Below are positions 43,402-54,725 of a stretch of 64,000 nt of DNA, piece by piece (positions within the stretch are counted from its first letter, which is position 1; the number at the start of each line of letters is the position of its first letter). The translations under genes and the position numbers were made by a program. This DNA comes from Xenoacremonium recifei. Lineage: Eukaryota > Ascomycota > Sordariomycetes > Hypocreales > Nectriaceae. The notes beneath the pieces were generated by a model, which was not told the DNA's origin, did not search any database, and worked only from the letters and a program-made list of their open reading frames with translations. Where the stretch lies: NCBI GenBank assembly GCA_012184525.1, contig WOFQ01000009.1:248001-312000 (forward strand). The letters run 5' to 3'.

Positions 43402-45948
43402 TTACAACGCGAGGGTGAACCCGAGTGCCAGAACAACCGCTGTCTGCCAAGGGAGTGCTTTCAGCGATCCCGCCACACTCTTGTCGTCATCAGACCCGGA
43501 GGTCGAGTTTGTACTGTTAGTACTGTTCGCGAACGGTCCCAGGAACGCATCAGTTCCAGAGGTGTTGGTCAAGAGCGCTTTCCACTCATCATTGACCAAG
43601 GATCCGGGTCCGTTATACACTTGCTGCGACTGAATGGAGTCGGAATAAGCCGGCGCCTTGTCGTCAATAGATCCATCAGCATTCACGGTGCTGTTCGATA
43701 CACACAAGCCGCTTCCCCAGGCCACCTCAGCAGCGTCGGCCCAGAGAGTAGTGATGTTGGTTATATATTCTTGCTTATAGAACCGCTTGCAGTTAGCTGC
43801 CTCGTAAATAAACTGTAGCGGCAGGCCGTCGGTCCCATTTGGGGTATATGCGTTGCGGTAGTTAAAGCCTAAGCCCGATATCTGAAGGGGCGCATCTCCT
43901 GCGCTTGGGTAGACACTGGCGAGGTCGGCCGGGATGCTGTTCGACTTTTTGAGGTCTTGGGTCACACTCTGCCAGCTGCTGGCTGGCAGCATCTGGGCGC
44001 CCTTGACACCTCCGATAGCTTGCATGGGTGCTTCCAGAGGTCGGCCTCCAAAAGCGATCGTCCATACGCCCGCCTCGCGGTTCATCAATCCAGCAAAAAT
44101 GGTGCAGGTCGAGGAGCACATCCCGTTGGTAACAATAACAATGTTTTCCTTGTCGAACGGCTGGGCAGGAATTGTCGCTGAGGAGTTCGAGCCGGTGATG
44201 ATGAAGGGGTACTCTGCGAGACCCGTGGCACCAAGCGGATCAGAGTAGTTGTATACTTGAAGGTTGGTCTGCCATGAGCCATCGATCTCCACTGGGCCAT
44301 ACAGCGCCTCCCAGCCAGCGAAGGGTTCTCCATCTTCTGTCTCCACGGGAGTGAACACCTCGGCTGCGAGCGAGTCGTTGGTCCCGTATAGAACGCTTCC
44401 GGTCACGTTTAAGACCTCGTGGGCGCGCATACGGTTACCTACGAAGGCCGCATTCTTTGGGAACAACTGCCGGTAGAGCTCCAAGCCCATATGGAAGATA
44501 CCGCCTCCATTGGCCTGAACGTCAACAATCAACTTGTCCCGACCTGCCTTCTTACACGCGCTGAAGAACGACTCGAACAAGTCCCTTGCCTCCTCCAACT
44601 CCGCCTGACCACCGTCGGTGATGCTCGACGTGTCTGAAGGTTCAAAACTATTGAGAACCAGCACGCAGGTCTCGGAGTTGAGGTAGTAGCCGGAGATGTA
44701 TGCGTTCGTGTTGATCACAACAGGTTCAGGATAGCCTTCGATACTCGCTGACGTTTTCGTGCTTCTCTTTTTTGATGCACCTGATGACGGGGTGGGAGTC
44801 GTCCCAATCGTAGAACTAGGCGTGGCCGTAGCCGTAGACGTCGATGTCGGGAGACCATAGAGCGAATGGAGGTCGTCGCCACTTTCGACTCCATCAAATG
44901 AAACCAGCAGCCAGGCAACATTGTCGTACACACTAGTCTTCCCACTTTCAAAGGTCACTTTGAAGCTGTCAGGGAGTGCCGCGGCCACAGTAAAGAACAA
45001 ATTCCCTTCGCCAGATGCGGTCCCAGGAATGGTGCGGAAGAGGCTGTTCATGACTGCATCTGGGTCTTGGTATCCTCCAGCTGCTTGACTAAACTCAGCT
45101 AACCATGTGTTAATGTCGACTCCATTGATGGCCGAGATCGCTGACGCCTCCCCGCCAGATGTGAGGTCAGCGTAGAAGTAGATTTTGGGCAGCTTCAGGC
45201 CGTCTTGAGATACCGAGGCGATGGCGAAGTAAGGTTCGAACGCGAAGATGGAGTTGAACTGGATGGACACGCTGAAGTGGCCATCTGCCGCAGCATGGAA
45301 CTGGACGCAAATGCGTGTCAGCGTCACTCATATGACGAAGCCTCAATGTAGGATGCTCGACTTACAACACTCTTCACGTCTTGTGTAAACTCGTATTGGT
45401 TTGTGTACTTTCCGTCACGTAACTTTTGCCGAATCTCCTGGAGCCCCCCAACAACATCCACGCCCGGCAACAAGTATTCATCTGGAGGGCTTTTCAGATA
45501 TTCCAATGTACTTTGCATTGAAACGAAGGGAAGGAGGCTAGAATTCGCATTGATGTTAACCAAAGTTCAGTGCAACACTTCTGAGCGACAGTTGCCAACA
45601 ACACCCAAGGAGTACTCACTAGTCGATAAGGGCGACATCATTGTCCACGTCCACGGGAACGGACTTGAGGCATGAAAGTGCTAGCGAGGGTGGTACTTGG
45701 TCTTGTCAGCGGCTACATCTCTTTATTAAAGACTTTAGAGAAGGATCTCAACCTGTCACATCTACTGAGGGGCTCGCCTTAGCCTGTTTTGCGGACATAG
45801 AGCTAATGGAGGCACAAGCTGATTCAATTGTCGGTGTCCCTGACGCAGCAGGGAACAATGCAATGCTCGTAGTGGCTCGTCGTTCTACTTGGCCAGCCTG
45901 AACAGCCGTGGCGATTGCCAGGCCCCAAGCCACCGCGGGAAGATACAT
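43402..45948 (-). CDS. Secreted, GPI-anchored S41-family peptidase-like protein
   Basis: Four exons, 45948-45753, 45680-45620, 45537-45366 and 45300-43402, give 775 residues. Residues 1-18 are a signal peptide (MYLPAVAWGLAIATAVQA). The S41 (C-terminal-processing/IRBP-type) core has ADGHFS, the VDVQANGGG strand-turn (about 403-409) and a serine cluster NGMCSSTCTIF (about 535-545) that would supply the nucleophile. A low-complexity Ser/Thr/Pro linker sits near 293-325. The end, Ser/Thr/Asn-rich and then hydrophobic (ALPWQTAVVLALGFTLAL), is a typical GPI-anchor signal, placing it on the cell wall or plasma membrane. It may be a protease or a non-catalytic relative. Confidence 0.88.
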
Positions 45949-47946
45949 GATGCGGCTCGGATTACTTCTTGTCGGTCTGCTCTGTAACGATTGAATGAAG
46001 GAAAAAAAGTAGATAACAACGAGAGTCAAGCCCTCATGGAAAATGAAACAAGAAAAATAGTGAGCGTGACGGCAACAGCTTAATAAATGATGGGAGCCAC
46101 TCAAGAGGTGCCACCGCACCGTACATAAGATTGGGTATAAGGCTATACATACGGAGTAATAGACCTAAACTCCACTTGACAGGAGCCGCCAGAGGCTGAG
46201 TTGACACATAATAGTGCTGACGCTTGCATGGTCCCAATCCAGGAAAGCCGCTAATTCCTCGCTAACGAATCTTACAACCTCACAAGGCTTAGGTGTTTCT
46301 TTGGAGTGTCACGCATTGGACGGGACTGGAGATATCGAAGTCCTTTCAATCTGCTAAGCGACGAAATCTCCCCATGTTTTCCCAAAGGATTCTGGTGCAA
46401 TCCCCATTTGCATTGACTTCTACAGAGTACAGCCTTGCCGATCAGAGCCTAAGCCTTGACACTTGGCATCACCAAAGTCCCTTTGGAGTACCTATTAATA
46501 TGTCGTTTGCAAAGGTAAAATTTGCTCCCGCTCTGCTTGCCAATTTAGGCACTCCGTATCTTCGAATTTTCATTGCTACACTACTCAATGCAACATTAGA
46601 TAGACCGACAAGCTTTACCTCCAACCATTTAAGCCTGTATCTGTCGCTGGATACTATGAATTTGGCAACCGCAAACACCGCCCTATGTCTACAGGCCCGA
46701 AAAGCTGAAATTAGAAAGTAAATATGTCACAAACTCAGACAAAGTCTAGGCACACTATAACACATTCCCATCACCAGAGCTTAATTTCTTTCGCTCTAAG
46801 CTGAGCTGCATCGAAGTTCAGCGTGACGACATTCAAGTGGGCAGAGGAGATGCAGGGTAGCCTACAAAAAATCAATGCGAAGAAAGCTCCCACTCGGAAT
46901 CATTACGGTTATCGGCACGGTACACTACTCTTCTATTTAACATAAGTGGTAATCTAAAAAGCCCCAAAGCGCCAATTTTTCATTCAAAGCGCTCATTGCA
47001 TTCAAAATCTCGAATTGCTCATGTTTCTACATATTCTCAGCCTGAATCTTTTATCACTATCGACTGGATACAAAGGTACTTTACCTTGAGAGGATTTCAT
47101 CTTTGAGGTTGCTGGTATTTCCAAAGATGATGACATATAAATATAGCAATGAGCCCGAGTACCATGATTGAGAGTATTACACAGAATGCGGCCGGGTATA
47201 AGAAATATGTCTCGGAGCAGGATATTGAGACTGTATGCTTCTACAGAAGCAACAAAAGAATAATGAGCATCTGCTTGCATTTTCCGAAGGAGAACGTTGC
47301 TTGGTCTGGACATAACAAGCTAGAAATTTCATTGCAATTGACCCGCACTCACCACACACTCCTCTTCTCATGTTAGAATGCTTCCGTTATCACCTACCCT
47401 GCTTGTACTTTCACTTTGAGGCGTGAAAATTTCCGCAAGTAGTTAGATAAAATACGACTTTGATCTCGCTCACAGAAGTCGCACCCTTCCTTTCAACATG
47501 ATGCTCTAGGAAACAGTTTTATAAGCAACAGTATCTGAACAATTTTACATGGGGATCCCATTGACATGACTATCCAACACGGCGTTGAATCTCCTACCAT
47601 TTGACACCGAATTTAGGGCTACATCAGAACCAATCAGCACAATGTGCGCTTCTGATTTGGAGTAGTCCATTATGAATTAGTAATAGAGTGGCCGCTCTTG
47701 AACGGGTGCTTCATAGATTAAGATTACGCGTCAATTTCGGATTCGAAAGAGAAGCTTCGGAGAGGAGCTTTAGGCTACCAACGGCACAGGTGTTCTCGGA
47801 TTGGACAACAGTAGTTTATCTTCGATCCTGCGATCCTTGAGATATGAGGGTTTCATTATATTCCTAGAAACATATGCCTTCTTACATTCTAGCTTTAAAA
47901 TGATCTTCCTAAATGAAGAGGTGCAGATTTAGTAAAAATTTACATC
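45949..47946. other. Intergenic, no gene supported
   Basis: A 2 kb stretch with A/T-rich parts and several short ORFs. The longest (46293-46721, plus) has no recognisable feature. It holds the S41 gene promoter. No tRNA or repeat recognised. Confidence 0.4.
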
Positions 47947-48800
47947 ATGAGCGAAAAGAGCTACCCGAAGACACCGCGTATTGCGATCCAGTCTGTTCCG
48001 CAACGGGAGTATTATTGAGCTCTCAACTGATCCATGAGACGAAGAGTTATTTATCTGTTGTGAACTTACGGCTTCCAGACAGCACATAGTCTTATCAATG
48101 GCACACATGTTTTGCACGTCTCCCTTGCCCTGGATCTAAAAGAATCCTGAACCCGTTGTGTGTCCGATGATAAGGCAGATGGGTGTCTCTTCAGAGCCTC
48201 TTTGCACGGACGTAGATTGGCCACGGGAATTATACCTGCATGGTTCCACGAAAAGTCGCATCATGAAACTTTCGACTGAAGGCATTTCCCGAGGTGAAGA
48301 GGGACTTCCCATCTGCATTGCCACAACTGAGGTTAATGGTTGTGTATTAGCCTTGACATCGTTCCATTACAGCTATACCTTACGTTCCGCCTTTCTCCAT
48401 GGACACGCTACAGTTGTCGAAGATCCGGCAGAGAAACTCTAGGCATTGGAACCCATCACTGATAAGGTAGTTCCAACTCGTTGGTAAGACACACGAACCC
48501 CGCCGAATAGGATTGAATTACAACCCACTCATATCCTTCGCGTCAACATTCTCTCAGGGAGTGCAAAGCTGAGATGAGGGGTTTTAAATGGAGATAAAGA
48601 CGACCTTGAAAACAAAGTGGTTTTAAATACTGGACAGATGTTATCCCTAGCTGGGAGGCATTTGGTGACCCAATTTGTGAAACTCACAACAAGGCCGCAA
48701 TCCCCGACTATATCAAAACCTTCATATAGGATCGTAATGAAGCCAACCAGAGGATCGCTCCTGAGGCATCAAAGAAGCAGGACGTATTGCTTAGGCTGAA
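47947..48800 (+). pseudogene. Decayed FMN-binding split-barrel (pyridoxamine-phosphate-oxidase-like) gene
   Basis: Pieces of one protein occur in order but in several frames with stops. MSEKSYPKTPRIAIQSVPQRE (47947) opens it. Then come THVLHVSLALDL, PRELYLHGSTKSRIMKL and LPICIATTEVNGCVLALTSF with SYTLRSAFLHGHATVVEDPAEKL (ending at a stop near 48442). RVNILSGSAKLR and AAIPDYIKTFI with a later EANQRIAPEA segment follow, after further stops. The order matches the Pyridox_ox_2/nitroimidazole-resistance-like FMN-binding family (about 240 residues, flavin-dependent oxidoreductases). At least three in-frame stops and two frame changes rule out a functional product. Family assignment is by pattern, not alignment. 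Confidence 0.7.
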
Positions 48801-49301
48801 AAAAAAGTTAGAGATTTGGTTTGGTGGTGCAAAATGGGAAACGTGCATGGAGAATAAGGCCAGCCAAGATGTGATGTTGATATAATTTGTAAGAGGTCCG
48901 CTGCTGGAATTCGAAAATTTGGCTCACAGGAAGAATTACGGGTTATAAATGAGCACTCAATTAATGAGAGGAGTACGTAGGTGATTAATTGACGTCAAAT
49001 TAATTACGAAAGTACAAGAACGAGAAACTTTGAACCGGTTCAATGTCATCTAACTTGTCTCATTCCTCAAGGCCAACGCCTTGAAGTTCCCTCAACGCGC
49101 TGAGCCTGTAATATTTCCCTCGATAAATACTATTGAGAAACAGAAGCAGAGTTATCTGAGTGCAGTACTAGATCTGCGGCTGACAGAACTCGACTTGCAG
49201 ATGGATCAAAGAAACAAGACTTATTTGCGGGAACGGCCGCCCTCCCCACTCCAACTAATCTGGAGATCTTCTTACCTATCAAATTTGCATATTTCCTTTA
49301 T
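48801..49301. other. Intergenic
   Basis: A 500 nt stretch between the FMN-binding relic and the operator-like region. One short ORF (49081-49308) has no recognisable product. Confidence 0.45.
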
Positions 49302-49324
49302 CGGGTAACCCGGGAACGTTCCCG
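49302..49324. promoter_or_regulatory. Candidate Zn2Cys6 operator: two overlapping CGG palindromes
   Basis: CGGGTAACCCG (49302-49312) and CGGGAACGTTCCCG (49311-49324) are perfect palindromes lying back to back. Each has inverted CGG triplets (CGG-N5-CCG and CGG-N8-CCG), the type of site used by Zn2Cys6 regulators. They are about 170-190 nt upstream of the oxidoreductase start at 49491, and a TATAAAA box sits between at 49390-49396. The regulator at 56278 is a candidate binder (inference). Confidence 0.5.
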
Positions 49325-49490
49325 AAAACAAAGGGAACTAGAGATATGTCATTTAGTTCAAGAGGGTCTACACTAACCTTTCTTCAGACTATAAAACTAC
49401 TACCTCCTACCTCATCAACAAGCGTTCGAGGCATCATTTCCAACGGCAAGTCAAACTACTTTCATTGAATTTAAATTGGGAGTCATAAAG

Positions 49491-50582
49491 ATGGATTCGA
49501 AGCCGACATTGCGCTGGGGAATCATTGGGACTGGCCAGGTGTCGTCCTGGTTCGTCCGAGACCTGACACGACAGAGAACTGGAGCTAAGGCAAACCACAT
49601 TATTCAAGCAATTGGTTCATCATCTCAACAGAAAGGAGCCAAATTCTTGCAGGAATTTATCCCAGATATCTCCCCAACACCAATCGTCTACGACAGCTAC
49701 TCCAAGGTCTATGCTGACCCCGATGTCGATATTGTTTACATCGGAACCCCGCATGCGTTTCATAAGCAGGCCTGTCTCGATGCTATTGCCGGAGGGAAGC
49801 ACGTGCTGTGTGAGAAGGCATTTGCAATTACGGCAAATGAGGCTAATGAGGTTTTCACTGCTGCAAAGGAGAAGGGAGGCATCTTCGTTATGGAGGCGCT
49901 TCGAATGCGCTTCTTTCCACTAGTGAAACAGCTGCTGAAGTTGGTCCACGAAGAAACGGCCATTGGAACCGTGCATCGTGTGTTCTGTGATCTGGGTCTC
50001 GACATGGACATCTCGTCTCTTGGTCCTGAGTCCCGTCTCCGAAACCCAGCTCTGGGTGCTGGTACTTGTCTCGATATCTGTATCTACAGCCTCACTTGGG
50101 GGCTGCTACTGATGGACCCAGCACGTAAAGAGGAAATGATCATTCAAGCTGCTCAGACGCTGTTTGAGGGCGTCGACACAGCCACCTCGGTGCTGCTCTC
50201 ATTCCCAAAGACGGGGGCACAAGGTCTACTCACTTCGACATCAATGGCCAGAACACCGTCGGTATTTTGCCGGATTGAGGGTACTCTTGGACATATTACC
50301 GTTGAGGGAGAGTCTGCGTCGATCCCATCAGCTTTCACGCTGTACAAGAAATCGGCGGAGGACGCCGAAACGAATGATGTGAAAATCTCAACCGAACAGC
50401 AGAGGTTCTCTTTGGACCCCCCGGGATTCGGTCTTTACTGGGAAGCCGATGCTGTGGCTGTGGATATAGCATCTGGAAGGACAGAGAACGAAACGATGCC
50501 GTGGGAGGAGACGATGCGAGTGCTACGCATGATGGACGAAATCAGGAGACAGGGTGGAGCGAGGTTCCCTCAAGACAAGTAG
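49491..50582 (+). CDS. Gfo/Idh/MocA oxidoreductase, D-xylose dehydrogenase/dihydrodiol-dehydrogenase-like
   Basis: A single exon of 363 residues. The first in-frame ATG is at 49491 (MDSKPTLRWG). The Rossmann motif is GIIGTGQVSSWF, then VDIVYIGTPHAFHK and the conserved Lys in the CEKAFAI segment, where the usual EKP has Ala instead of Pro. The second domain has GAGTCLDICIYSL, the G-x-x-x-D-x-x-x-Y/H motif of the dimeric dihydrodiol dehydrogenase/xylose-dehydrogenase branch. It probably oxidises a sugar with NADP in the cytosol. It is followed by a sugar transporter (same strand) and, further on, a second Gfo/Idh/MocA gene, suggesting a sugar-oxidation cluster. Confidence 0.9.
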   Translation: MDSKPTLRWGIIGTGQVSSWFVRDLTRQRTGAKANHIIQAIGSSSQQKGAKFLQEFIPDISPTPIVYDSYSKVYADPDVDIVYIGTPHAFHKQACLDAIAGGKHVLCEKAFAITANEANEVFTAAKEKGGIFVMEALRMRFFPLVKQLLKLVHEETAIGTVHRVFCDLGLDMDISSLGPESRLRNPALGAGTCLDICIYSLTWGLLLMDPARKEEMIIQAAQTLFEGVDTATSVLLSFPKTGAQGLLTSTSMARTPSVFCRIEGTLGHITVEGESASIPSAFTLYKKSAEDAETNDVKISTEQQRFSLDPPGFGLYWEADAVAVDIASGRTENETMPWEETMRVLRMMDEIRRQGGARFPQDK

Positions 50583-50676
50583 TTAGCGTACTGAATAACA
50601 TTGCATGGCACCACCTTATTGCCAACATGCAGTTACATCGGTGATCCCAGCCCGGAGTTTGATACGCGGAGTGTGT

Positions 50677-50734
50677 CCTGCACAGGGACTGATCGTGCCA
50701 ACCAAGGCCCTGTACAGGGAAGACCTGCACAGGG
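50677..50734. repeat. Three tandem CCTG-NN-CAGG palindromic motifs
   Basis: CCTGCACAGG at 50677-50686, CCCTGTACAGGG (perfect) at 50708-50719 and CCTGCACAGG at 50724-50733 lie within 58 nt. A related perfect palindrome GCCCTGCGCAGGGC occurs at 51173-51186. They may be regulator sites or a small repeat family. They lie 843-900 nt upstream of the transporter start. Confidence 0.5.
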
Positions 50735-51172
50735 CGCATGTCAAAGACAGAACCGCCGACTTCGGGACCATAAGCACCGTCCAACAACAGGCGAAGCCCA
50801 AGCTGTTACCGGAACTTCCGGTCCTTTCTCCAAGGGCTAATTGCTTAGTCTCTGGCGTAGTGAGACTTAGCGTGGAGTCAACCACCAGGACAAAGCAACA
50901 GCTTGAACAATGACCCCCTCACAAAAAGAGGGGAGAGGATTCCAGCAAATGACTTTACTTGGAGAAAGCAATAGTCTCTCCTTGCTCCCTTGCCATTGGT
51001 ATACGTGACGATGCGGAGAAGGTATTGGGTTTCTAGGGACTCTCGAGAATAGGTGGTGCAGCTCCAGGAGGACAGGCTTACGCGCCCCTTGCCGGCGCTC
51101 CCCGGAGTCCGTTAGCTAACCTGAATCATGATGTCTCGTCATCCCCCAGCCCCCAGGTGCGGGGAAGTCGAT

Positions 51173-51186
51173 GCCCTGCGCAGGGC
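51173..51186. repeat. 14 nt perfect palindrome, CCTG/CAGG type
   Basis: GCCCTGCGCAGGGC is its own reverse complement. It shares the CCTG..CAGG core with the three motifs near 50.7 kb, about 390 nt upstream of the transporter start. Confidence 0.5.
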
Positions 51187-51576
51187 ACTCTCTTGAGGTG
51201 GAGGCCTTGTGCTCAATCAGCACGCTCAGCTCAGCAGCTAGACTGTTCCGAGCCCTCGGAGGGTTCGCGCCGGGCGTCGTGTGACATGCTCTGCCTGCGG
51301 AAACCTGTTGGAGGCCCAGCATTTCCCCAGATTCTGCGAGCTCTAATTCCCCAGACGATGTAGTGGCTTGGTGTCCTCCCCCGGACACAGGGGGGGGGAC
51401 TGGTATGGCGCCAACGAGACTAGCGGCTTTCGCTGAATTATGTCCTCGGACGTCGCTAGAACAGTATATAATCAACATGAAGAACCTCCATTCTCACCGG
51501 TGAGACGATTCGACAGTGTGATATCTCCTGCTCAACGAACGTAATAGTCCCCTGATCGACAGGCGGTCCCGACAAT

Positions 51577-54279
51577 ATGGCTTCACCGAAGGCTGGATCC
51601 ATCCACAAGGATGCCGATGTCAAGCACATCGAAGACCATCACGCCCTCGCGGCGGATGCGATGAAAAGCAACGTGAATGCGAAGTGAGCTTGCCTCCTGC
51701 ACCGAAGTGTAAGGGTCGCCAGGAACTGACGCGTTATAGGATCATCAACCCGCTTGCCGACATCCCCAAGGACGACCTTCGCATCCAGGTCTCTCGCTTC
51801 TGTGCCGAGCATGGCCTCGAAGACAAAGAGGAGGAGTTCCAGAAGGGTGCATTGATCGCGCAGAATCCGGAAAGCTTTGAGGAGCTGCCGGAGCTCACGG
51901 AAGAAGACAAGTACCACATCCGCCGAGAGATCACCAGTAGGCACCCCCCTCAGCATAGGAACTGTCTTTCCCCAGCCAGATTCTGATACGAGTAAACAAT
52001 TATAGACCCATGGCGCCTGCCTCGACGTCTTTACTACACGATTGCGGTTTGCTCTCTCGGTTCGGCGATTCAGTGAGTAGAATGCTTATTGGAGTCCGAG
52101 TGTTCCGCTAAACAACATGTCAGGGGATGGGATAACACCGGTGCCAACGGTGCAAACCTTTCGTTTCCCGAGGAATTCGGAATTGCTGATAACACGTGGC
52201 TGACGGGCTTCATCAATTCTGCGTAAGGCGCCTGTTTCATCCACAAGGATAGTTCCTGGAGCACTACTGACGGACGATGATGCAGACCTACCATCTTTGG
52301 TCTTTGCTCTGCCTGGGCCACAGATCCCTTGAATAACTGGCTTGGACGACGCGGTGTGATCTTCCTGTCTGGGCTGTTGTGAGTATTCAAGCTTTTCTCA
52401 AAGCAATCAGAGCAGTGATCTCCTAACTCTGTTTATCACAGCTGTGTGTTCCCCGTTCTGGCTCAAGCGTTCTCTCAAAACTGGTGGGGGCTGTTGCTGT
52501 GCCGCTTGTTCATGGGATTAGGTATGGACTGCTGATTTTAAACCCGAATTCTTGTACTGACAGTTTTCACAGGAATGGGAGTCAAGGTACAGATCTTCTT
52601 CCGCTTCGATTGTTTTGAGTACTCACGGTCACTAGATCACGACAATCCCAATCATGACTTCGGAAACCGTTCCTGCAGCGATCCGAGGAGGTCTTGTCAT
52701 GAGCTTCCAGCTCTGGGTAGCCTTCGGTATATTCATCGGTTTCTGCTCGAATCTTATCTTCTACCGAATCGGTCGTCTCGCTTGGAGGTTTCAGCTTGCT
52801 GCTGCCTTTGTTCCGGCTATTCCGATCCTTATATTCATCTGGTTCTGCCCAGGTTCGTTGCTCCTCTTGCTTAGTTGTTGTTGCAACTGGGGGAATGCAG
52901 GAGGCTGACTTGCAATTGCAGAATCGCCACGTTGGCTATTGAAGAAGCAGCGCTATCGAGACTCGTTTATTTCGTTCTGTCGTCTTCGAAACAGCGAAGT
53001 CCTGGCGGCTAGAGATCTTGTGCGTCCTTGGAATGCGCTATACGAACTGGTCTTGCATTTTACTAACAGACTACCTCTTAACACAGTACTATGCGTATAG
53101 ACAAATCCAGGAAGAGAAGGAAGCCTTCGGTGGTACTACTTTTGTTCGACGAGCTACGGAGCTCTTCACAATTCCTCGACTTCGACGCGCAACTCTTGGA
53201 GGTGCTATTGTGATGACAGCACAGCAGTTCAGGTATGCAACCCTTCTACACATTAGACCGTCCAGTAACTAAACGATGCTAGTGGAATTAACATTATGGC
53301 TTTCTACTCCTCCACCATCTTTTCACAGGCAGGATATACAACGCTGCAATGTCTTCTTGCTAGCTTTGGATTTGGATTGGTCAACGTACGTATAGTGCTT
53401 CTTAAGGTCTGTGAGTGTTGACTAATGCTCAGATAGTTTGTCTTCGCCTTCCCCGCGATCTGGACGGTAAGTGAATTCTTCTGAGACGGACCAGTTCTTT
53501 CACTCACGGATATCTAGATTGATACCTTCGGTCGTCGAAAGCTGCTACTTTTCACATTCCCTAACATGGCGTGGTGCTTGGTCGTAGCTGGATGCTGTTT
53601 CTTGATCAATGACTCCAACAGCGCTAGAGTACCTTTGATCGCCTTCTTCGTGTATCTCTTCACGGCCTTCTACTCTCCTGGTTAGTACCACAAAGCCTTA
53701 GCTGATGTTCTACTCAACTAATTTAATTTTTCTAGGTATTGGCCCTGTCCCCTTCGTATATGCCGCTGAATGCTTCCCCCTGTCTCACCGAGAGATTGGT
53801 GTTGCTTTCTGTGTTTGCTGGAATAATACGATCGGAAGTATTTTGTCATTGACCTTCCCGTCCATGCTCAAGGGTCTTACCCCAGCAGGAGGTAAGTTCT
53901 ACGCTATATGAACTATACGGTTGCGTGAAGTAAGCTGACAAGTCTGGCCCTAAAGCATTTGGCTTTTATGCTGGTCTCAATATGCTTGCCTTTTTTGTTA
54001 TCTTCCTTGCCTTACCGGAGACAAAGTACGTGGTGATTTCTTGTTCAGTAGTTTCTAATTGACTAACACGTCAACTTAAACAGACAACGAACTCTGGAAG
54101 AGCTGGATTATATCTTCGGTGTGCCAACCCGCCGCCATGCTGCGTATCAAGTCCGCACGTGGCTCCCCTGGTTCGTCAAAAAGTACCTTCTCTTCCAGAG
54201 AAAGGCATCACTGGAGCCACTCTATCATTTGGAGGGCTTCTCAGGTGGCAACATGGCCGTCCAAATGGCTGTGCACTAA
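51577..54279 (+). CDS. MFS sugar transporter (SP family), 16 exons
   Basis: Sixteen exons can be joined in frame: 51577-51683, 51740-51936, 52006-52072, 52124-52222, 52286-52378, 52442-52521, 52573-52586, 52636-52852, 52922-53019, 53087-53232, 53283-53385, 53437-53466, 53518-53680, 53736-53891, 53956-54025, 54084-54279. The product is 611 residues. It has a long charged cytosolic N-terminus (about 120 residues), 12 membrane segments, GWDNTGANGANLSFP in helix 1, NWLGRRGVIF, ESPRWLL, AQQFSGINIMAFYSS, DTFGRRKLL, PETK and a cytosolic tail. Exon 7 is only 14 nt. This matches fungal inositol/sugar-type SP transporters at the plasma membrane. Flanking Gfo/Idh/MocA oxidoreductases suggest it imports their substrate. 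Confidence 0.9.
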
Positions 54280-54725
54280 ATGGAGACGATCGGAGAGTGC
54301 TCAAATTTTATCGGGGGTATTTAGATGTTTAGAAATTGGATGAAGGAGACGGAGAAGAGTTGTGGTTTGATTCATTATCTTTAGTCGATTTGAGATAGCA
54401 ATATTATTGAAGCGATGTAAGCCTTTTTTTTTGAAGACAACTTCCTGACTCCAATCATTCCTGTGAGGCCGGCTCTGGTGATTCAACGCAAGTAGTTATC
54501 TGTGTGGCCTAGTTTCTTTCTTGGTTGCCAATACAGCGACGTTTACTTTCTTTTATCTCTACTTCAACCAAGTTATCTAAATATTGCGTGACATGAGTTT
54601 TATGATCAAGGGCACTTATCATGGAGTTTGGAGAAGTATGGCTTATGATCGCTCTAGAGCCACCCTACGAATACGTAGCACATTCTACGATTATCAGTAC
54701 TTAAGTCTAATAAATGTATTAAGCT
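54280..54725. other. Intergenic between convergent 3' ends
   Basis: This 446 nt lies between the transporter stop and the oxidoreductase stop. A T-run occurs at 54425-54432. It probably holds both terminators. No gene recognised. Confidence 0.45.

Larger units (their letters stand above)
50583..51576. promoter_or_regulatory. Transporter upstream region
   Basis: A 994 nt interval upstream of the sugar transporter. A TATATAAT box lies at 51465-51472, about 110 nt before the start. Two groups of CCTG..CAGG palindromes are listed separately. A G-run occurs near 51389-51398. Short ORFs overlap the palindromes but have no recognisable product. Confidence 0.5.

Noticed and set aside
46293..46721. 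142-residue ORF as a gene
   Set aside because: No domain, no splice or context support, and it lies in an A/T-rich intergenic region.
50605..50913. 102-residue ORF spanning the CCTG/CAGG palindromes
   Set aside because: No recognisable feature; overlaps repeats and has several alternative frames of similar length.
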